A stretch of DNA of 64,000 nucleotides from Variovorax sp. OK212 (GTDB lineage: Bacteria > Pseudomonadota > Gammaproteobacteria > Burkholderiales > Burkholderiaceae_C), in NCBI RefSeq assembly GCF_900112425.1, contig NZ_FOLP01000021.1:1-64000 (forward strand). Reading direction: 5' to 3'. The position numbers were made by a program, and so were the translations under genes. Of this stretch, positions 51,560-61,788 are shown piece by piece (the stretch's first letter is position 1; each line of letters begins with the position of its first letter). The notes below the pieces were generated by a model that worked only from the letters and a program-made list of their open reading frames with translations, did no database searches and was not told where the DNA came from.

Positions 51560-52798
51560 ATGACAACGAAGCCCGCAGCACTCGACGGCATCAAGGTCCT
51601 CGATCTGTCCCGCGTGCTCGCGGGCCCGTGGTGCACGCAGATCCTGGCGGACCTGGGCGCCGACGTCGTCAAGATCGAACGCCCCGGCGTCGGCGACGAC
51701 ACGCGCACCTGGGGCCCGCCCTTCATCAAGGACGCGGACGGCAACGACAGCGACCAGGCCAGCTACTTCACCGCCTGCAACCGCAACAAGCGCTCGGTCA
51801 CCATCGACATGGCCACGCCCGACGGGCAGGCGCTGCTCAAGCAGATGGCGGCGCAGGCCGACATCGTGGTGGAGAACTTCAAGACCGGCGGCCTGAAGCA
51901 GTACGGCCTCGACCAGGAAAGCCTGCGCGCGGCCAACCCGCGCCTCATCTACTGCAGCGTGACCGGCTTCGGCCACGACGGCCCCTACGCCGAGCGCGCG
52001 GGCTACGACCTGATGATCCAGGCCATGACCGGCATGATGAGCATCACCGGCCGTCCCGACGACGTGCCCGGCGGCGGCCCGCTGCGCGTGGGCGTGGCGC
52101 TCACCGACCTGTTCACCGGCGTCTACGCCAGCACCGCCATCCTCGCGGCGCTGCAGGTGCGCGACCGCACCGGCGAAGGCCAGCACATCGACATGGCGCT
52201 GCTCGACGTGGGCATGGCCATCCTCGCGAACCAGGCCAGCGCCTTCCTCAACACCGGCAAGGCGCCCGGCCGCCAGGGCAACACGCACCCGAGCCTGGCG
52301 CCGTACCAGGACTTCCCGACGCAGGACGGCTCGATGCTGCTGGCCGTCGGCAACAACGGCCAGTTCGCGCGCTTCTGCGAAGCGGCCGGCCACTCCGAGT
52401 GGGCGAGCGACGCACGCTTTGCCACCAACACGCTGCGCGTGAAGCACCGCCTGGTGCTGATCCCGATGATGGAAGAGCTCACGCGCACCCGCACCACGGC
52501 CGCGTGGGTCACGCTGCTTGAAGACAAGGCCGTGCCCTGCGGCCCGATCAACGACATCGCGCAGGCCTTCGACGACGCGCAGGTCCAGGCGCGCGGCCTG
52601 AAGGTCACGATGCCGCGCGACGCGGGCGACGGCATTGCCAGCATCACCGGCGTGGCGAGCCCGCTGCGCCTGTCGGCCACGCCGCCGGTGCTGCGCCATG
52701 CGCCACCGGCACTCGGCCAGCACACGCAGGAAGTGCTGGCGGAAATGGGCATCGACGCCGCCCGCTTCGATGCCCTGCGCTCGGCCGGCGTGGTCTGA
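51560..52798 (+). CDS. gcdG: Class III CoA-transferase (CaiB/BaiF), probable glutarate CoA-transferase
   Basis: 412 residues. CaiB/BaiF hallmarks are LDLSRVLAGPWCTQ near 14-27, GADVVKIE, NRNKRSV and the catalytic Asp150 in AGYDLMIQA, with GEGQHIDMALLD. Class III transferases move CoA between carboxylates. Placed six bp after gcdH and under the same LysR regulator, it most likely charges glutarate from succinyl-CoA. This matches the gcdG gene of Pseudomonas; specificity is inferred from context. Confidence 0.88.
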   Translation: MTTKPAALDGIKVLDLSRVLAGPWCTQILADLGADVVKIERPGVGDDTRTWGPPFIKDADGNDSDQASYFTACNRNKRSVTIDMATPDGQALLKQMAAQADIVVENFKTGGLKQYGLDQESLRAANPRLIYCSVTGFGHDGPYAERAGYDLMIQAMTGMMSITGRPDDVPGGGPLRVGVALTDLFTGVYASTAILAALQVRDRTGEGQHIDMALLDVGMAILANQASAFLNTGKAPGRQGNTHPSLAPYQDFPTQDGSMLLAVGNNGQFARFCEAAGHSEWASDARFATNTLRVKHRLVLIPMMEELTRTRTTAAWVTLLEDKAVPCGPINDIAQAFDDAQVQARGLKVTMPRDAGDGIASITGVASPLRLSATPPVLRHAPPALGQHTQEVLAEMGIDAARFDALRSAGVV

Positions 52799-52822
52799 CG
52801 CCGCTGCCATGACAAGGCCGGC

Positions 52823-53251
52823 ATGACGAGCCCGATGCGCCCACCGTTCGCGGTGCTGCGCATCGACCACGTCGTGCTGCGCGTGAAGGACATGGCGCGC
52901 GCCGTCGCGTTCTATGCCGACGTGCTCGGCTGCACCGTCGAGAAGCGCCGCGACGACCTGGGCCTGGTGCACCTGCGCGCCGGCGCCAGCCTCATCGACC
53001 TCGTCACGCCCGACGGCCCGCTGGGCCGCCAGGGCGGTGCGCTGCCCGGCGCCGAGGGCCGCAACGTCGACCATCTCTGCCTGCGCGTCGAGCCCTTCGA
53101 CGAGGCGGGCATCCGCGCGCTGATGGCGCGCCACGGCGTGGCCCTTCACGGCGGCGTGCAGAACAACTTCGGCGCCGAGGGCAACGGCCCGTCGATCTAC
53201 CTGAGCGACCCCGACGGCAACACCGTCGAGCTCAAGGGCCCGGCCGCCTAG
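52823..53251 (+). CDS. VOC-family protein (glyoxalase-like)
   Basis: 142 residues. One VOC module has IDHVVLRVKDMARAVAFY near the N-terminus, VDHLCLRVE in the middle and IYLSDPDGNTVELKG at the end. The two His and final Glu positions fit a metal site. Family members include glyoxalases, dioxygenases and resistance proteins; the substrate cannot be read from sequence. It starts 24 bp after the CoA-transferase and may be co-transcribed with the glutarate genes. Confidence 0.82.
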   Translation: MTSPMRPPFAVLRIDHVVLRVKDMARAVAFYADVLGCTVEKRRDDLGLVHLRAGASLIDLVTPDGPLGRQGGALPGAEGRNVDHLCLRVEPFDEAGIRALMARHGVALHGGVQNNFGAEGNGPSIYLSDPDGNTVELKGPAA

Positions 53252-53495
53252 CTGCGGCCCGGCCGGTCGGCTGCCCCCTGCGCGGCCGCCTTTCCCCGTC
53301 TTTCATTTCCGATTTGTACGCCACTGTGTCCGGCCGGCGCGGCGTACACACGCGCATGCAAATCTGCCGGTGGCTCGACACATCGCGGATACAGCCCGCC
53401 GATGTAATTCATGCATCGCCACCGACGACACACACACAGAGGAGGCGATGGTGTTCAACCGACCCCTTCACCCTTCATCTTCGAAAGACATTGCC

Positions 53496-53876
53496 ATGAA
53501 AACCACCAAGCTCCTGATCGCCGCCGCCGCTCTTTCCGCTTTCGCCATGGGCGCCAGCGCGGAGAACTACCAGGGCGTGCTGCAATTCCAGTCGTCCGCC
53601 AGCCGCACCGCCGTGCAGGCCGCGGGTGTGGCCGCCGCCCACGTTGCAGACCCGTACGCCGACGGTGCCACCGCGGGCGTGCCCGCCGTCGTGGCCGGCC
53701 TGAGCGACCGTGCCCAGGCCCGTGCCGGCGCCATCGCCGCGGCCCGCGCCGGCAACATCTACGCAGACGGTGCAGGCGCCGGCCCCAACGAGCGCTTCGC
53801 CAGCACGCTGGACCGCGCCGCGGTGCGCGCCCAGGCCGTTGCCACGGCCCACGGCATCGATCGCCTGGCGCTCTGA
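53496..53876 (+). CDS. Small exported Ala-rich protein, function unknown
   Basis: 126 residues. The signal peptide ends at GASA-EN (residue 23). The mature part contains two similar segments, AAHVADPYADGATAGVP and ARAGNIYADGAGAGPN, hinting at an internal duplication around the YADGA motif. Such small Ala-rich secreted proteins are common in Comamonadaceae but have no assigned function that I know. The ATG at 53496 is the natural signal-peptide start. It stands alone, 244 bp after the VOC gene. Confidence 0.75.
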   Translation: MKTTKLLIAAAALSAFAMGASAENYQGVLQFQSSASRTAVQAAGVAAAHVADPYADGATAGVPAVVAGLSDRAQARAGAIAAARAGNIYADGAGAGPNERFASTLDRAAVRAQAVATAHGIDRLAL

Positions 53877-53932
53877 GCCCGGCCCGCGCGACACCACTTT
53901 CACCACGACCCCCTCTCATCCAAGGAAGCACC

Positions 53933-54346
53933 ATGACCGACAAGCAAGTCCTCTACACCGGCAAGACCCACACCACCGGCGGCCGCCAGGGCGCATCGCG
54001 CAGCAGCGACGGCAACCTCGACATCCAGCTGTCGCCTCCCGGCGGCAACGGCACGGGCACCAACCCCGAGCAGCTGTTCGCGGCCGGCTGGTCGGCCTGC
54101 TTCATCGGCGCCATGGGCAAGGCCGCGGGCGGCCTGAAGGTCAAGCTGCCGGCCGACCTGGCGGTGGATGCCGAGGTCGACCTGGTGCTGCAGGAAGGCC
54201 AGTACCTGCTGCAGGCGCGCCTGAACGTGAGCCTGCCGGGCCTGGACCGCGAGACCGCGCGCGCCGTGGTCGACATCGCGCACCAGACCTGCCCGTACTC
54301 CAAGCTCACGCGCGGCAACATCGACGTCGAGCTGAACCTGGTCTGA
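53933..54346 (+). CDS. ohr: Organic hydroperoxide reductase Ohr
   Basis: 137 residues, the Ohr length. The two redox cysteines are Cys56 (in SACFIGAM) and Cys120 (in QTCPYSK), with the helix motif NPEQLFAAGWSAC. Ohr reduces organic hydroperoxides using lipoylated partner proteins. AAGGAAGCACC precedes the ATG at 53933. It follows the exported protein by 56 bp. No ohrR regulator is adjacent. Confidence 0.95.
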   Translation: MTDKQVLYTGKTHTTGGRQGASRSSDGNLDIQLSPPGGNGTGTNPEQLFAAGWSACFIGAMGKAAGGLKVKLPADLAVDAEVDLVLQEGQYLLQARLNVSLPGLDRETARAVVDIAHQTCPYSKLTRGNIDVELNLV

Positions 54347-54468
54347 GCCTCCTGTCGGCACGCGCGTTCGCCCCTGCCTGCCTGTTTGCCTGTTTTCAAC
54401 GGGCGGGCTCGCGCATAGACTCCGCCTTCTCTGCAACCCAGGCCGGCTTCGCCGCCGGAACGCGACGT

Positions 54469-55092
54469 ATGAGCAGCAGCAAGGTCTTCTTCGACGTGGG
54501 CATCTCGCTCGACGGCTACATGGCGGGCCCGAACGCCAGCCCCGGCAACCCGATGGGCGACGGCGCGCGCGCCATGCACGGCTGGATCTTCCAGACCGCC
54601 ACCTTCCGCGAGATCCTGGGCATGCCCGGCGGCGAGCGGGGCACGCCCGACGACGCACGCGTCCAGCAGGTGTTCGCGCGCGCCGGGGCCTATGTGATGG
54701 GGCGGCGCATGTTCGACGAGGGCGAGGTCGCCTGGCCCGAGAACCCGCCGTTTCGCGGCCCCGTGTACGTGCTCACGCATTCGCCGCGCGAGCCGTGGGT
54801 GCGCCAGGGCGGCACCACCTTCCACTTCGTGACCGACGGCCTCGCGAGCGCGCTGGCCCAGGCCAAGGCCGCGGCCGGCGGCAAGGACGTGCGCATCTCC
54901 GGCGGCGTCGACACCGTCCGCCAGGCCATCCGCGCGGGCTTGCTCGACGAATGCACGATCCACGTCGCGCCGAACCTGCTGGGCGCGGGCCAGCGGCTGC
55001 TCGAGGGCCTCGCGCCCGGCGAGATGACGCTGGTGCCCGTGCGCGCCGACGGCTCGGCGCTGGTGACGCACCTGGACTATCGGTTCACCTGA
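54469..55092 (+). CDS. Dihydrofolate reductase-like (RibD C-terminal) domain protein
   Basis: 207 residues. The segment VFFDVGISLDGYMAGP at the N-terminus, AYVMGRRMFDEGEVAW and VRISGGVDTVRQAI are characteristic of the DHFR/RibD C-terminal-like family, which binds NADPH. Members are unlikely to be true folate enzymes, and their substrates are mostly unknown. The ATG at 54469 is used; the preceding 122 bp show no other frame with homology. The stop codon is the first three bases of a 23-bp tandem duplication. Confidence 0.85.
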   Translation: MSSSKVFFDVGISLDGYMAGPNASPGNPMGDGARAMHGWIFQTATFREILGMPGGERGTPDDARVQQVFARAGAYVMGRRMFDEGEVAWPENPPFRGPVYVLTHSPREPWVRQGGTTFHFVTDGLASALAQAKAAAGGKDVRISGGVDTVRQAIRAGLLDECTIHVAPNLLGAGQRLLEGLAPGEMTLVPVRADGSALVTHLDYRFT

Positions 55093-55135
55093 ACGAGGCC
55101 TGAGCCGTGACGTGAACGAGGCCTGAGCCGTGACG
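55090..55135. repeat. 23-bp tandem duplication immediately after the DHFR-like gene
   Basis: The unit 55090-55112 is repeated exactly at 55113-55135, starting with the TGA stop of the DHFR-like gene. A third copy begins (TGA-CG-like) but decays. It looks like a recent local duplication and would keep in-frame stop codons after every unit. Confidence 0.85.
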
Positions 55136-55195
55136 TGAGCGAAGGAGAATGGTGGCGCGCGCTCGCGCACACAACAATTCTTCAGGGAGCTCCCC

Positions 55196-55780
55196 ATGTC
55201 CGAACATCCGTTCGCTGCGCGCGTTGCCGCGCGGCTGTCCTTCGCCGTGTCCGCGGTCGCCGCAACCGCGCTGCTCGCCGCCTGCGGCTCGCGCCAGCCG
55301 GCCCCGCCCGAGCCGCCGCCCGCCACCGCCACGCCGCGCAACAGCGTCGTCATGCCCGCCGTTGCCTACGGCACCACCGCCAAGGGCGTGCAGCTGACGA
55401 AGGCCGACGACGCGTGCGACGTGCCCGCGTCGTTGCGCCAAGCCGTGCAGGACCAGTTGCTCGACCCCTACGAGTTCGTGCTGGCGCCACCGGCACCCGC
55501 TGCGGCACAGGCCGCGCCTTCGCTGAAGCTGGAGATCACCGACCTGCTCGCGAATGCGGGCGGCCTGTACGGCGGCCCCAAGATCGTCCAGCTGCGCGGC
55601 ACGCTGGAGCGCCAGGGCGAAGCGCCCGCCAGGTTCACCGCGCAGCGCCAGATGTTCATCTACTTCGGCATGCCGCGCAGCACCTGCAGCATGGTCGGTG
55701 TCGTGACCTACAAGCTGGGCGAGGACATCGCGCAGTGGCTGCTGAAGCCGCTGGACGGCGCGGTGCTGGGCGAGCGCTGA
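55196..55780 (+). CDS. Lipoprotein of unknown function
   Basis: 194 residues. A hydrophobic signal ends in the lipobox LAAC (Cys about 30), then a Pro/Ala-rich spacer. A mixed alpha/beta domain follows, with two cysteines (DACDVP and STCSMV) that could form a disulfide. AGGGAG precedes the ATG at 55196. I do not recognise a domain name. The next gene begins 13 bp later, so the two may be co-transcribed. Confidence 0.78.
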   Translation: MSEHPFAARVAARLSFAVSAVAATALLAACGSRQPAPPEPPPATATPRNSVVMPAVAYGTTAKGVQLTKADDACDVPASLRQAVQDQLLDPYEFVLAPPAPAAAQAAPSLKLEITDLLANAGGLYGGPKIVQLRGTLERQGEAPARFTAQRQMFIYFGMPRSTCSMVGVVTYKLGEDIAQWLLKPLDGAVLGER

Positions 55781-55793
55781 GCACTGCAAGGAC

Positions 55794-56207
55794 ATGGCGA
55801 ACCACGAGGCCGCACAGCCGGTCGAAGCGGTTGCGATGGCAAGCGCCTCCGGTGCCGTCGCCTCGGCTGAAGTCGTGCGCGTCGACTACGCGATGCACCG
55901 GCTGGAGGTGACCGTGCGCAGCGCGACGCACGGCACCTCGGTCAAGATCGGCTTCGGCGAGGTCGCGGCCTACCGCGTCATGGACGAGCGGGACTTCGGC
56001 GAATACTGGCCTGCCTGCGCGTCGCCCGACGGCCTGCTGTTCCAGATCCGGTCGGGCGGCTGGCTGGCGAAGGAACGGGTTCGCCCCGGCAGCTGCATCG
56101 CCTTTCATGGCGATCTTCGCGAGTACCTGGTCGCAGGAATCACCGACTGCGTCTGCGTGCTTTGTGCCGCAGAGCCCACCATCGAGCCGTATCAGGGCGT
56201 GGCCTAA
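55794..56207 (+). CDS. Small cytoplasmic protein of unknown function
   Basis: 137 residues, no signal peptide. A compact beta-rich look with repeated aromatic residues (FGEYWPACASPDGLLFQI, GGWLAKERV) and a CVCVLCA segment near the C-terminus. No family recognised. AAGGA precedes the ATG at 55794. It follows the lipoprotein gene by 13 bp and its 3' end overlaps the convergent membrane-protein gene by 4 bp. Confidence 0.68.
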   Translation: MANHEAAQPVEAVAMASASGAVASAEVVRVDYAMHRLEVTVRSATHGTSVKIGFGEVAAYRVMDERDFGEYWPACASPDGLLFQIRSGGWLAKERVRPGSCIAFHGDLREYLVAGITDCVCVLCAAEPTIEPYQGVA

Positions 56208-56662
56208 CCCGCCCGCCCGATGATCGCCACCCCGAACACCACCACCCCCAGCGCCAGGTTCACCGTCACCAGCTGGCGCACCGTGTTCAGCCGCGCCGCG
56301 GCCACCGGCCATGCGCTCTGTTCCACCGCGCGCCGCAGCGCCTTGAACACCGACGCGCGGATGTAGACGTAGATCGCGGCCATCACGATCGCGATGCTCA
56401 TCATGGCTTGCACGCGCCAGTGCACGCTGCGAAAGCCGCCGGTCGCGAGGATCATCGCCACGCCAGTCACGAACAGCAGCGTGAGCGCCGCGTCCACGCC
56501 GATGAAGAAGCGCCGCAGCGTCGCGGCCATCATGCGCAGGCGCAGCGGCGGCTCCAGCGTGGCGACGGCGGACGGGCGCACCGCGAAGTGCAGGGTCGCC
56601 ATGCCGCCGACCCAGAAGGCGGCGCACAGCAGATGGACGAAGAGGGGAACGACGTAGGACAT
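56204..56662 (-). CDS. CopD-like small integral membrane protein
   Basis: 152 residues with four hydrophobic helices (about 3-25, 52-72, 82-102 and 128-148). The HLLCAAFWVGGMATLHF start and RRFF between helices 1 and 2 resemble the CopD/DUF2269 group of haem- or copper-associated membrane proteins. His residues in helix 1 could bind a metal or haem, but this is not proven. It stands alone, with convergent and divergent neighbours. Confidence 0.75.
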   Translation of the reverse strand: MSYVVPLFVHLLCAAFWVGGMATLHFAVRPSAVATLEPPLRLRMMAATLRRFFIGVDAALTLLFVTGVAMILATGGFRSVHWRVQAMMSIAIVMAAIYVYIRASVFKALRRAVEQSAWPVAAARLNTVRQLVTVNLALGVVVFGVAIIGRAG

Positions 56663-56715
56663 GGGGCCCGATCAGAACACCGAACGGGCCGTCCGCGCAA
56701 CGCCGTTGCCGCCGG

Positions 56716-57705
56716 CTACGCCGCGACGCGGCGCTTGCGCGCGGCCGGCCGTTTCTGCGGTGCGGCTGCGGGTGCCGGTGCCGGCACCGCCAGGTCGGTG
56801 TAGCGCCGCATGTCGGCCACGATGCGCCGCAGCAGCTCGCTCGCGGCCGGCGACAGCATGCGGCCGTGGCGCGACACGATGTGCGAGCGCCCCTGCGACA
56901 GCAGCGGGTTCTTCATCGGCAGCTCGATCAGCTCGGGGTTGGTGGCGCTCGGCGTGAGCGAGATGCGCGTGCCCAGCGTGTAGCCCAGCCCGGCCGACAC
57001 GAAGTGGCCGAGCGCGCTGAACGAGGTGGTGGTGAGCAGCGAGGGCAGCCGCACGCCCTCGCTGATCTCGGCCGCCTCGATGTGCTGGCGCACGCCGAAG
57101 TTGCGGTGCAGCGTGGCGCCGGGGTAGGGCAGCAGGTCGGCGAGCTTCAGCGGCCGGCCCAGCTGCGCGAGCGGGTGCGAGCGCAGCACCATCGCCTGGA
57201 TCGGCTGCGGGTGCGACTGGTGCGAGGTGAGCCGCTCGTCCCTGGGCGGCTGGAACAGCATGCCGATGTGGGCGCGCTCCTCGACCACGCGCCGCACGAT
57301 CTCGTCGGTGCTGGCCACGTCGAGCTCGACCGTGATCTTCGGGTGCGTGGTCATGAACTCGCGCAGGCTGTGGCGCATGAGCCAGTCGACGTAGCCCTCG
57401 CCGGCCACGATGTCGATGTGGCCGCGCTCGATCTTGCGGATGCTGTCCATCTGCGCCATGAGGTGCTGCTTCTGGCTGTTCTGGCGCCGCACGTAGCCGG
57501 CCAGCATCTCGCCCGCGTCGGTGGGCACCACGCCGCGGCCGTGGCGCTCCAGCAGCGGCACGCCGCACTCCTGCTCGAGGATGCCGATGGCGCGGCTCAC
57601 GGCCGAGGGGTCCATGTCGAGCACGTCGGCGGCGCCGCGCACCGAGCCGCTGTCGAGCACCTGCATGAAGTAGCGCACGCGGCGCGTGTCGAGCTTGTCG
57701 TCCAT
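56716..57705 (-). CDS. LysR-family regulator of the DUF3100/M20 operon
   Basis: 329 residues. The N-terminal winged helix (GSVRGAADVLDMDPSAVSRAIG) and effector-binding domain are typical LysR. The C-terminus carries an Ala/Pro stretch and a basic KRPAARKRRVAA tail. AGGAGA at 57713-57718 lies seven bases before the ATG at 57705. It is divergent from the DUF3100 gene; a perfect 16-bp palindrome with T-N11-A lies in the 125-bp gap. It probably activates the DUF3100/M20/sdaA genes. Confidence 0.88.
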   Translation of the reverse strand: MDDKLDTRRVRYFMQVLDSGSVRGAADVLDMDPSAVSRAIGILEQECGVPLLERHGRGVVPTDAGEMLAGYVRRQNSQKQHLMAQMDSIRKIERGHIDIVAGEGYVDWLMRHSLREFMTTHPKITVELDVASTDEIVRRVVEERAHIGMLFQPPRDERLTSHQSHPQPIQAMVLRSHPLAQLGRPLKLADLLPYPGATLHRNFGVRQHIEAAEISEGVRLPSLLTTTSFSALGHFVSAGLGYTLGTRISLTPSATNPELIELPMKNPLLSQGRSHIVSRHGRMLSPAASELLRRIVADMRRYTDLAVPAPAPAAAPQKRPAARKRRVAA

Positions 57706-57727
57706 CGCCCGGTCTCCTGAGTGTTGC

Positions 57728-57743
57728 ATTCGATGCATCGAAT
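57728..57743. promoter_or_regulatory. Perfect 16-bp palindrome, LysR binding site before DUF3100
   Basis: ATTCGATGCATCGAAT contains a T-N11-A LysR core (57729 to 57741). A similar half-related TTGATGCAA follows at 57761-57769. It lies 23 bp from the LysR start codon and 88 bp from the DUF3100 start. Confidence 0.75.
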
Positions 57744-57830
57744 ATCCCGATTTACGGTCATTGATGCAAGAGGCCTGCATGCGGAAACTTGCCGGCATTC
57801 GTTCCAACCGCGCCAGATGAGCCCCCACCG

Positions 57831-59168
57831 ATGACCTCTGCTGCCTCCGCTCTCGCCACCGCCGCGCCCTCCGGCGCCTCCGGAAAACTCAAGCTCGCGC
57901 TCGTCACCCTGGCCATCGTGGCCGCGGCCGAGCTGATCGGGCCGGTGCAGTTCAGCGTCGGCCCCGGCAAGGTGGCGCTGCTGCCGATGCTGTGGGCGCT
58001 GCTGATCGCGGCCGTGTGGGGCATCGCGCACCGCCGCGTGCCGGGCGTGGTGCGCGTGGCGACCGCCGAGCAGACCTTTGCCGGCGGCCTGCTGAACGCG
58101 GGCCTGCTGCTGTTCGTGGTGAAGCTGGGCCTCACGGTCGGCGCCGCGCTGCCGCAGGTGAAGCAGGCCGGCTGGGCGCTGCTGTTCCAGGAGTTCGGCC
58201 ATGCGCTGGGCACGCTGGCGCTGGGCCTGCCGCTGGCGCTGCTGCTGGGCATCAAGCGCGAAGCCGTGGGTGCCACCTTCTCGGTGGGCCGCGAGGGCAA
58301 CCTGGTGATCATCGGAGAGAAGTACGGCATGGCCTCGCCCGAAGGCCGTGGCGTGCTGGCCGAGTACATCACCGGCACCGTGCTGGGCGCGCTCTTCATC
58401 GCGGTGCTGGCGGGCTTCATCGCCAGCCTGCACATCTTCGATCCGCGCTCGCTGGCCATGGGCGCCGGCGTGGGCTCGGGCAGCCTGATGGCGGCGGCGC
58501 TGGGCGCCATCGCCGCGCAGCAGCCGGCCGAGATGCTGCCGCAGCTCACCGCCATTGCCGCCGCGTCGAACCTGCTGACCACCGTGGCGGGCTTCTACTT
58601 CACGCTGTTCCTCTCGCTGCCGCTGTGCTCGTGGCTCTACGGCAAGCTGGAGCCGGTGCTGGGCCGTTTCTCGAAGCGCGGCGCGCAGGACGCGGGCACG
58701 GCCGCCGTGTCGCAGGTCAGCGTGGGCCATGGCGGCGCGCTGCCGCTGCGCCACACGTTCATCGCCTGGGCGGTGGTGGGCGGCGGCGTGCTCATCGGCA
58801 ATTCGCTGACCTACAAGGTGCCGATGCTGGTCTCGCTCGAAGGCATGGCCGCCGTGGTGGCCATCGCGCTGGTGGTCGAGGGCATCAAGCGCCTGCTGCC
58901 GCGCCTGCCGATGGTGCTGGTGCTGTCGGTGGTGGCCACCGTGGCGGGCATTCCGGGCCTGTTCCCGTTCTCCGACGCGCTCATTGCCATCACCGCCAAG
59001 CTCAACTTCCTGGCCTTCACCACGCCGGTGCTCGCGCTGGCCGGCTTCTCGGTCGCGAAAGACCTGCCGGTGTTCCGCCAGCTGGGCTGGCGCATCGTGG
59101 TGGTGTCGCTCACCGCCACGGCCGGCACCTTCCTGGGCGCCACGCTGATCGCCGAATTCTTCCACTGA
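57831..59168 (+). CDS. DUF3100 integral membrane protein, probable transporter
   Basis: 445 residues with about eleven to twelve hydrophobic segments. A repeated layout is suggested: GREGNLVIIGEKYG in a mid loop and a second half after about 270. DUF3100 has no confirmed function that I know; membrane topology and linkage to a hydrolase suggest a carrier. The ATG at 57831 has no clear Shine-Dalgarno. It lies 27 bp before an M20 amidohydrolase gene and then a serine dehydratase gene, so it may import the N-acyl amino acid those enzymes use. Confidence 0.8.
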   Translation: MTSAASALATAAPSGASGKLKLALVTLAIVAAAELIGPVQFSVGPGKVALLPMLWALLIAAVWGIAHRRVPGVVRVATAEQTFAGGLLNAGLLLFVVKLGLTVGAALPQVKQAGWALLFQEFGHALGTLALGLPLALLLGIKREAVGATFSVGREGNLVIIGEKYGMASPEGRGVLAEYITGTVLGALFIAVLAGFIASLHIFDPRSLAMGAGVGSGSLMAAALGAIAAQQPAEMLPQLTAIAAASNLLTTVAGFYFTLFLSLPLCSWLYGKLEPVLGRFSKRGAQDAGTAAVSQVSVGHGGALPLRHTFIAWAVVGGGVLIGNSLTYKVPMLVSLEGMAAVVAIALVVEGIKRLLPRLPMVLVLSVVATVAGIPGLFPFSDALIAITAKLNFLAFTTPVLALAGFSVAKDLPVFRQLGWRIVVVSLTATAGTFLGATLIAEFFH

Positions 59169-59195
59169 CAAGACAACCCACGAGAGGCCCACGCC

Positions 59196-60374
59196 ATGTA
59201 CCGCGACCCCGAAATTGCCGAAGACACCCGTGCCCGCATGCTGAGCTGGCGCCGCGACATCCATGCCAACCCCGAGACCGCCTTCGAAGAGCACCGCACC
59301 GCCAACGTGGTTGCCAACGCGCTGATGCTCATGGGCCTGCCCGTGCACCGCGGCCTGGCCGGCACCGGCGTGGTGGGCACGCTGAAGAACGGCGAGGGCC
59401 CGAGCATCGCGCTGCGCGCCGACCTGGACGCGCTCAACATGCAGGAGCTGGGCACGCAGGCGCACGCCTCCAAATGCGTGGGCAAGATGCACGCCTGCGG
59501 CCATGACGGCCACACCGCCATGCTGCTGGGCGCGGCCGAGCACCTGTCGCGCCACAAGCCCTTCAAGGGCACGGTGCAGTTCATCTTCCAGCCCGCCGAG
59601 GAGAACGAAGGCGGCGGCCGCGTGATGGTGGAAGAGGGCCTGTTCGACCAGTTCCCGGCCGACGCGGTGTACGGCATGCACAACTTCCCGGGCCTGCCGC
59701 GCGGCAAGTTCGCGATCCGCAAGGGCACCATGACGGCCTTTCTCGACACCTTCGAGATCGTCATCACCGGCAAGGGCAGCCACGGCGCCATGCCCGAGAC
59801 CGGCATCGACTCGGTGGTGGTCTCGGCCCAGCTCATCAACGCGCTGCAGACCATCGTGAGCCGCCGCACCGGCGCAACCGACTCGGCCGTGGTGAGCGTC
59901 ACCCAGATCCACGGCGGCGACACCTGGAACGTGATCCCCGAGACCGTGGTGCTGCGCGGCACCGTGCGCACGCTGGACGCCGCCATCCAGGACAAGACCC
60001 AGGCCGCGATGCAGCAGATCTGCGACGGCGTGGCCGCCACGCATGGCGCCAGGGTGGCGCTCGAATACCGCCGCGGCTACCCCGGCGTGGTGAACACGCC
60101 CGCCGAGACCGACGCCGCCATTGCCGCGGCCGCCAGCCTGGTCGAGCGCGAGCAGGTGCACACCGACATTCCGCCGGCCATGGGTTCGGAAGACTTCGCC
60201 TTCATGCTGCAAAAGCGCCCGGGCGCGTACATCGGCATCGGCGCGGGCGAGGGCCCGAACGACCCGAACGTGCACAACCCGTACTACGACTTCAACGACA
60301 ACATCCTGCCGCTGGGCGCGGCGTACTGGGTGGCGCTGGTGAAGCAGCAGTTGCCTGTACCTGCAGGGGCATGA
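59196..60374 (+). CDS. M20 family metal-dependent amidohydrolase (hippurate hydrolase/N-acyl amino acid amidase-like)
   Basis: 392 residues. The metal motif ACGHDGHTAM is at about 104-113, FQPAEENEGGG carries the catalytic Glu and metal ligand, GMHNFPGL and GSHGAMPE follow, and the last His is in NPYYDFNDN region. This subfamily removes acyl groups from amino acids (hippurate, N-acetyl amino acids). The start at 59196 is 27 bp after DUF3100. Seven bp before sdaA, it may release serine from an N-acyl-serine. Confidence 0.92.
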   Translation: MYRDPEIAEDTRARMLSWRRDIHANPETAFEEHRTANVVANALMLMGLPVHRGLAGTGVVGTLKNGEGPSIALRADLDALNMQELGTQAHASKCVGKMHACGHDGHTAMLLGAAEHLSRHKPFKGTVQFIFQPAEENEGGGRVMVEEGLFDQFPADAVYGMHNFPGLPRGKFAIRKGTMTAFLDTFEIVITGKGSHGAMPETGIDSVVVSAQLINALQTIVSRRTGATDSAVVSVTQIHGGDTWNVIPETVVLRGTVRTLDAAIQDKTQAAMQQICDGVAATHGARVALEYRRGYPGVVNTPAETDAAIAAAASLVEREQVHTDIPPAMGSEDFAFMLQKRPGAYIGIGAGEGPNDPNVHNPYYDFNDNILPLGAAYWVALVKQQLPVPAGA

Positions 60375-60381
60375 TGCGCTG

Positions 60382-61764
<1,383 letters not shown>

Positions 61765-61788
61765 CGCGCTCGGCTCGGCTTTCAGCGT

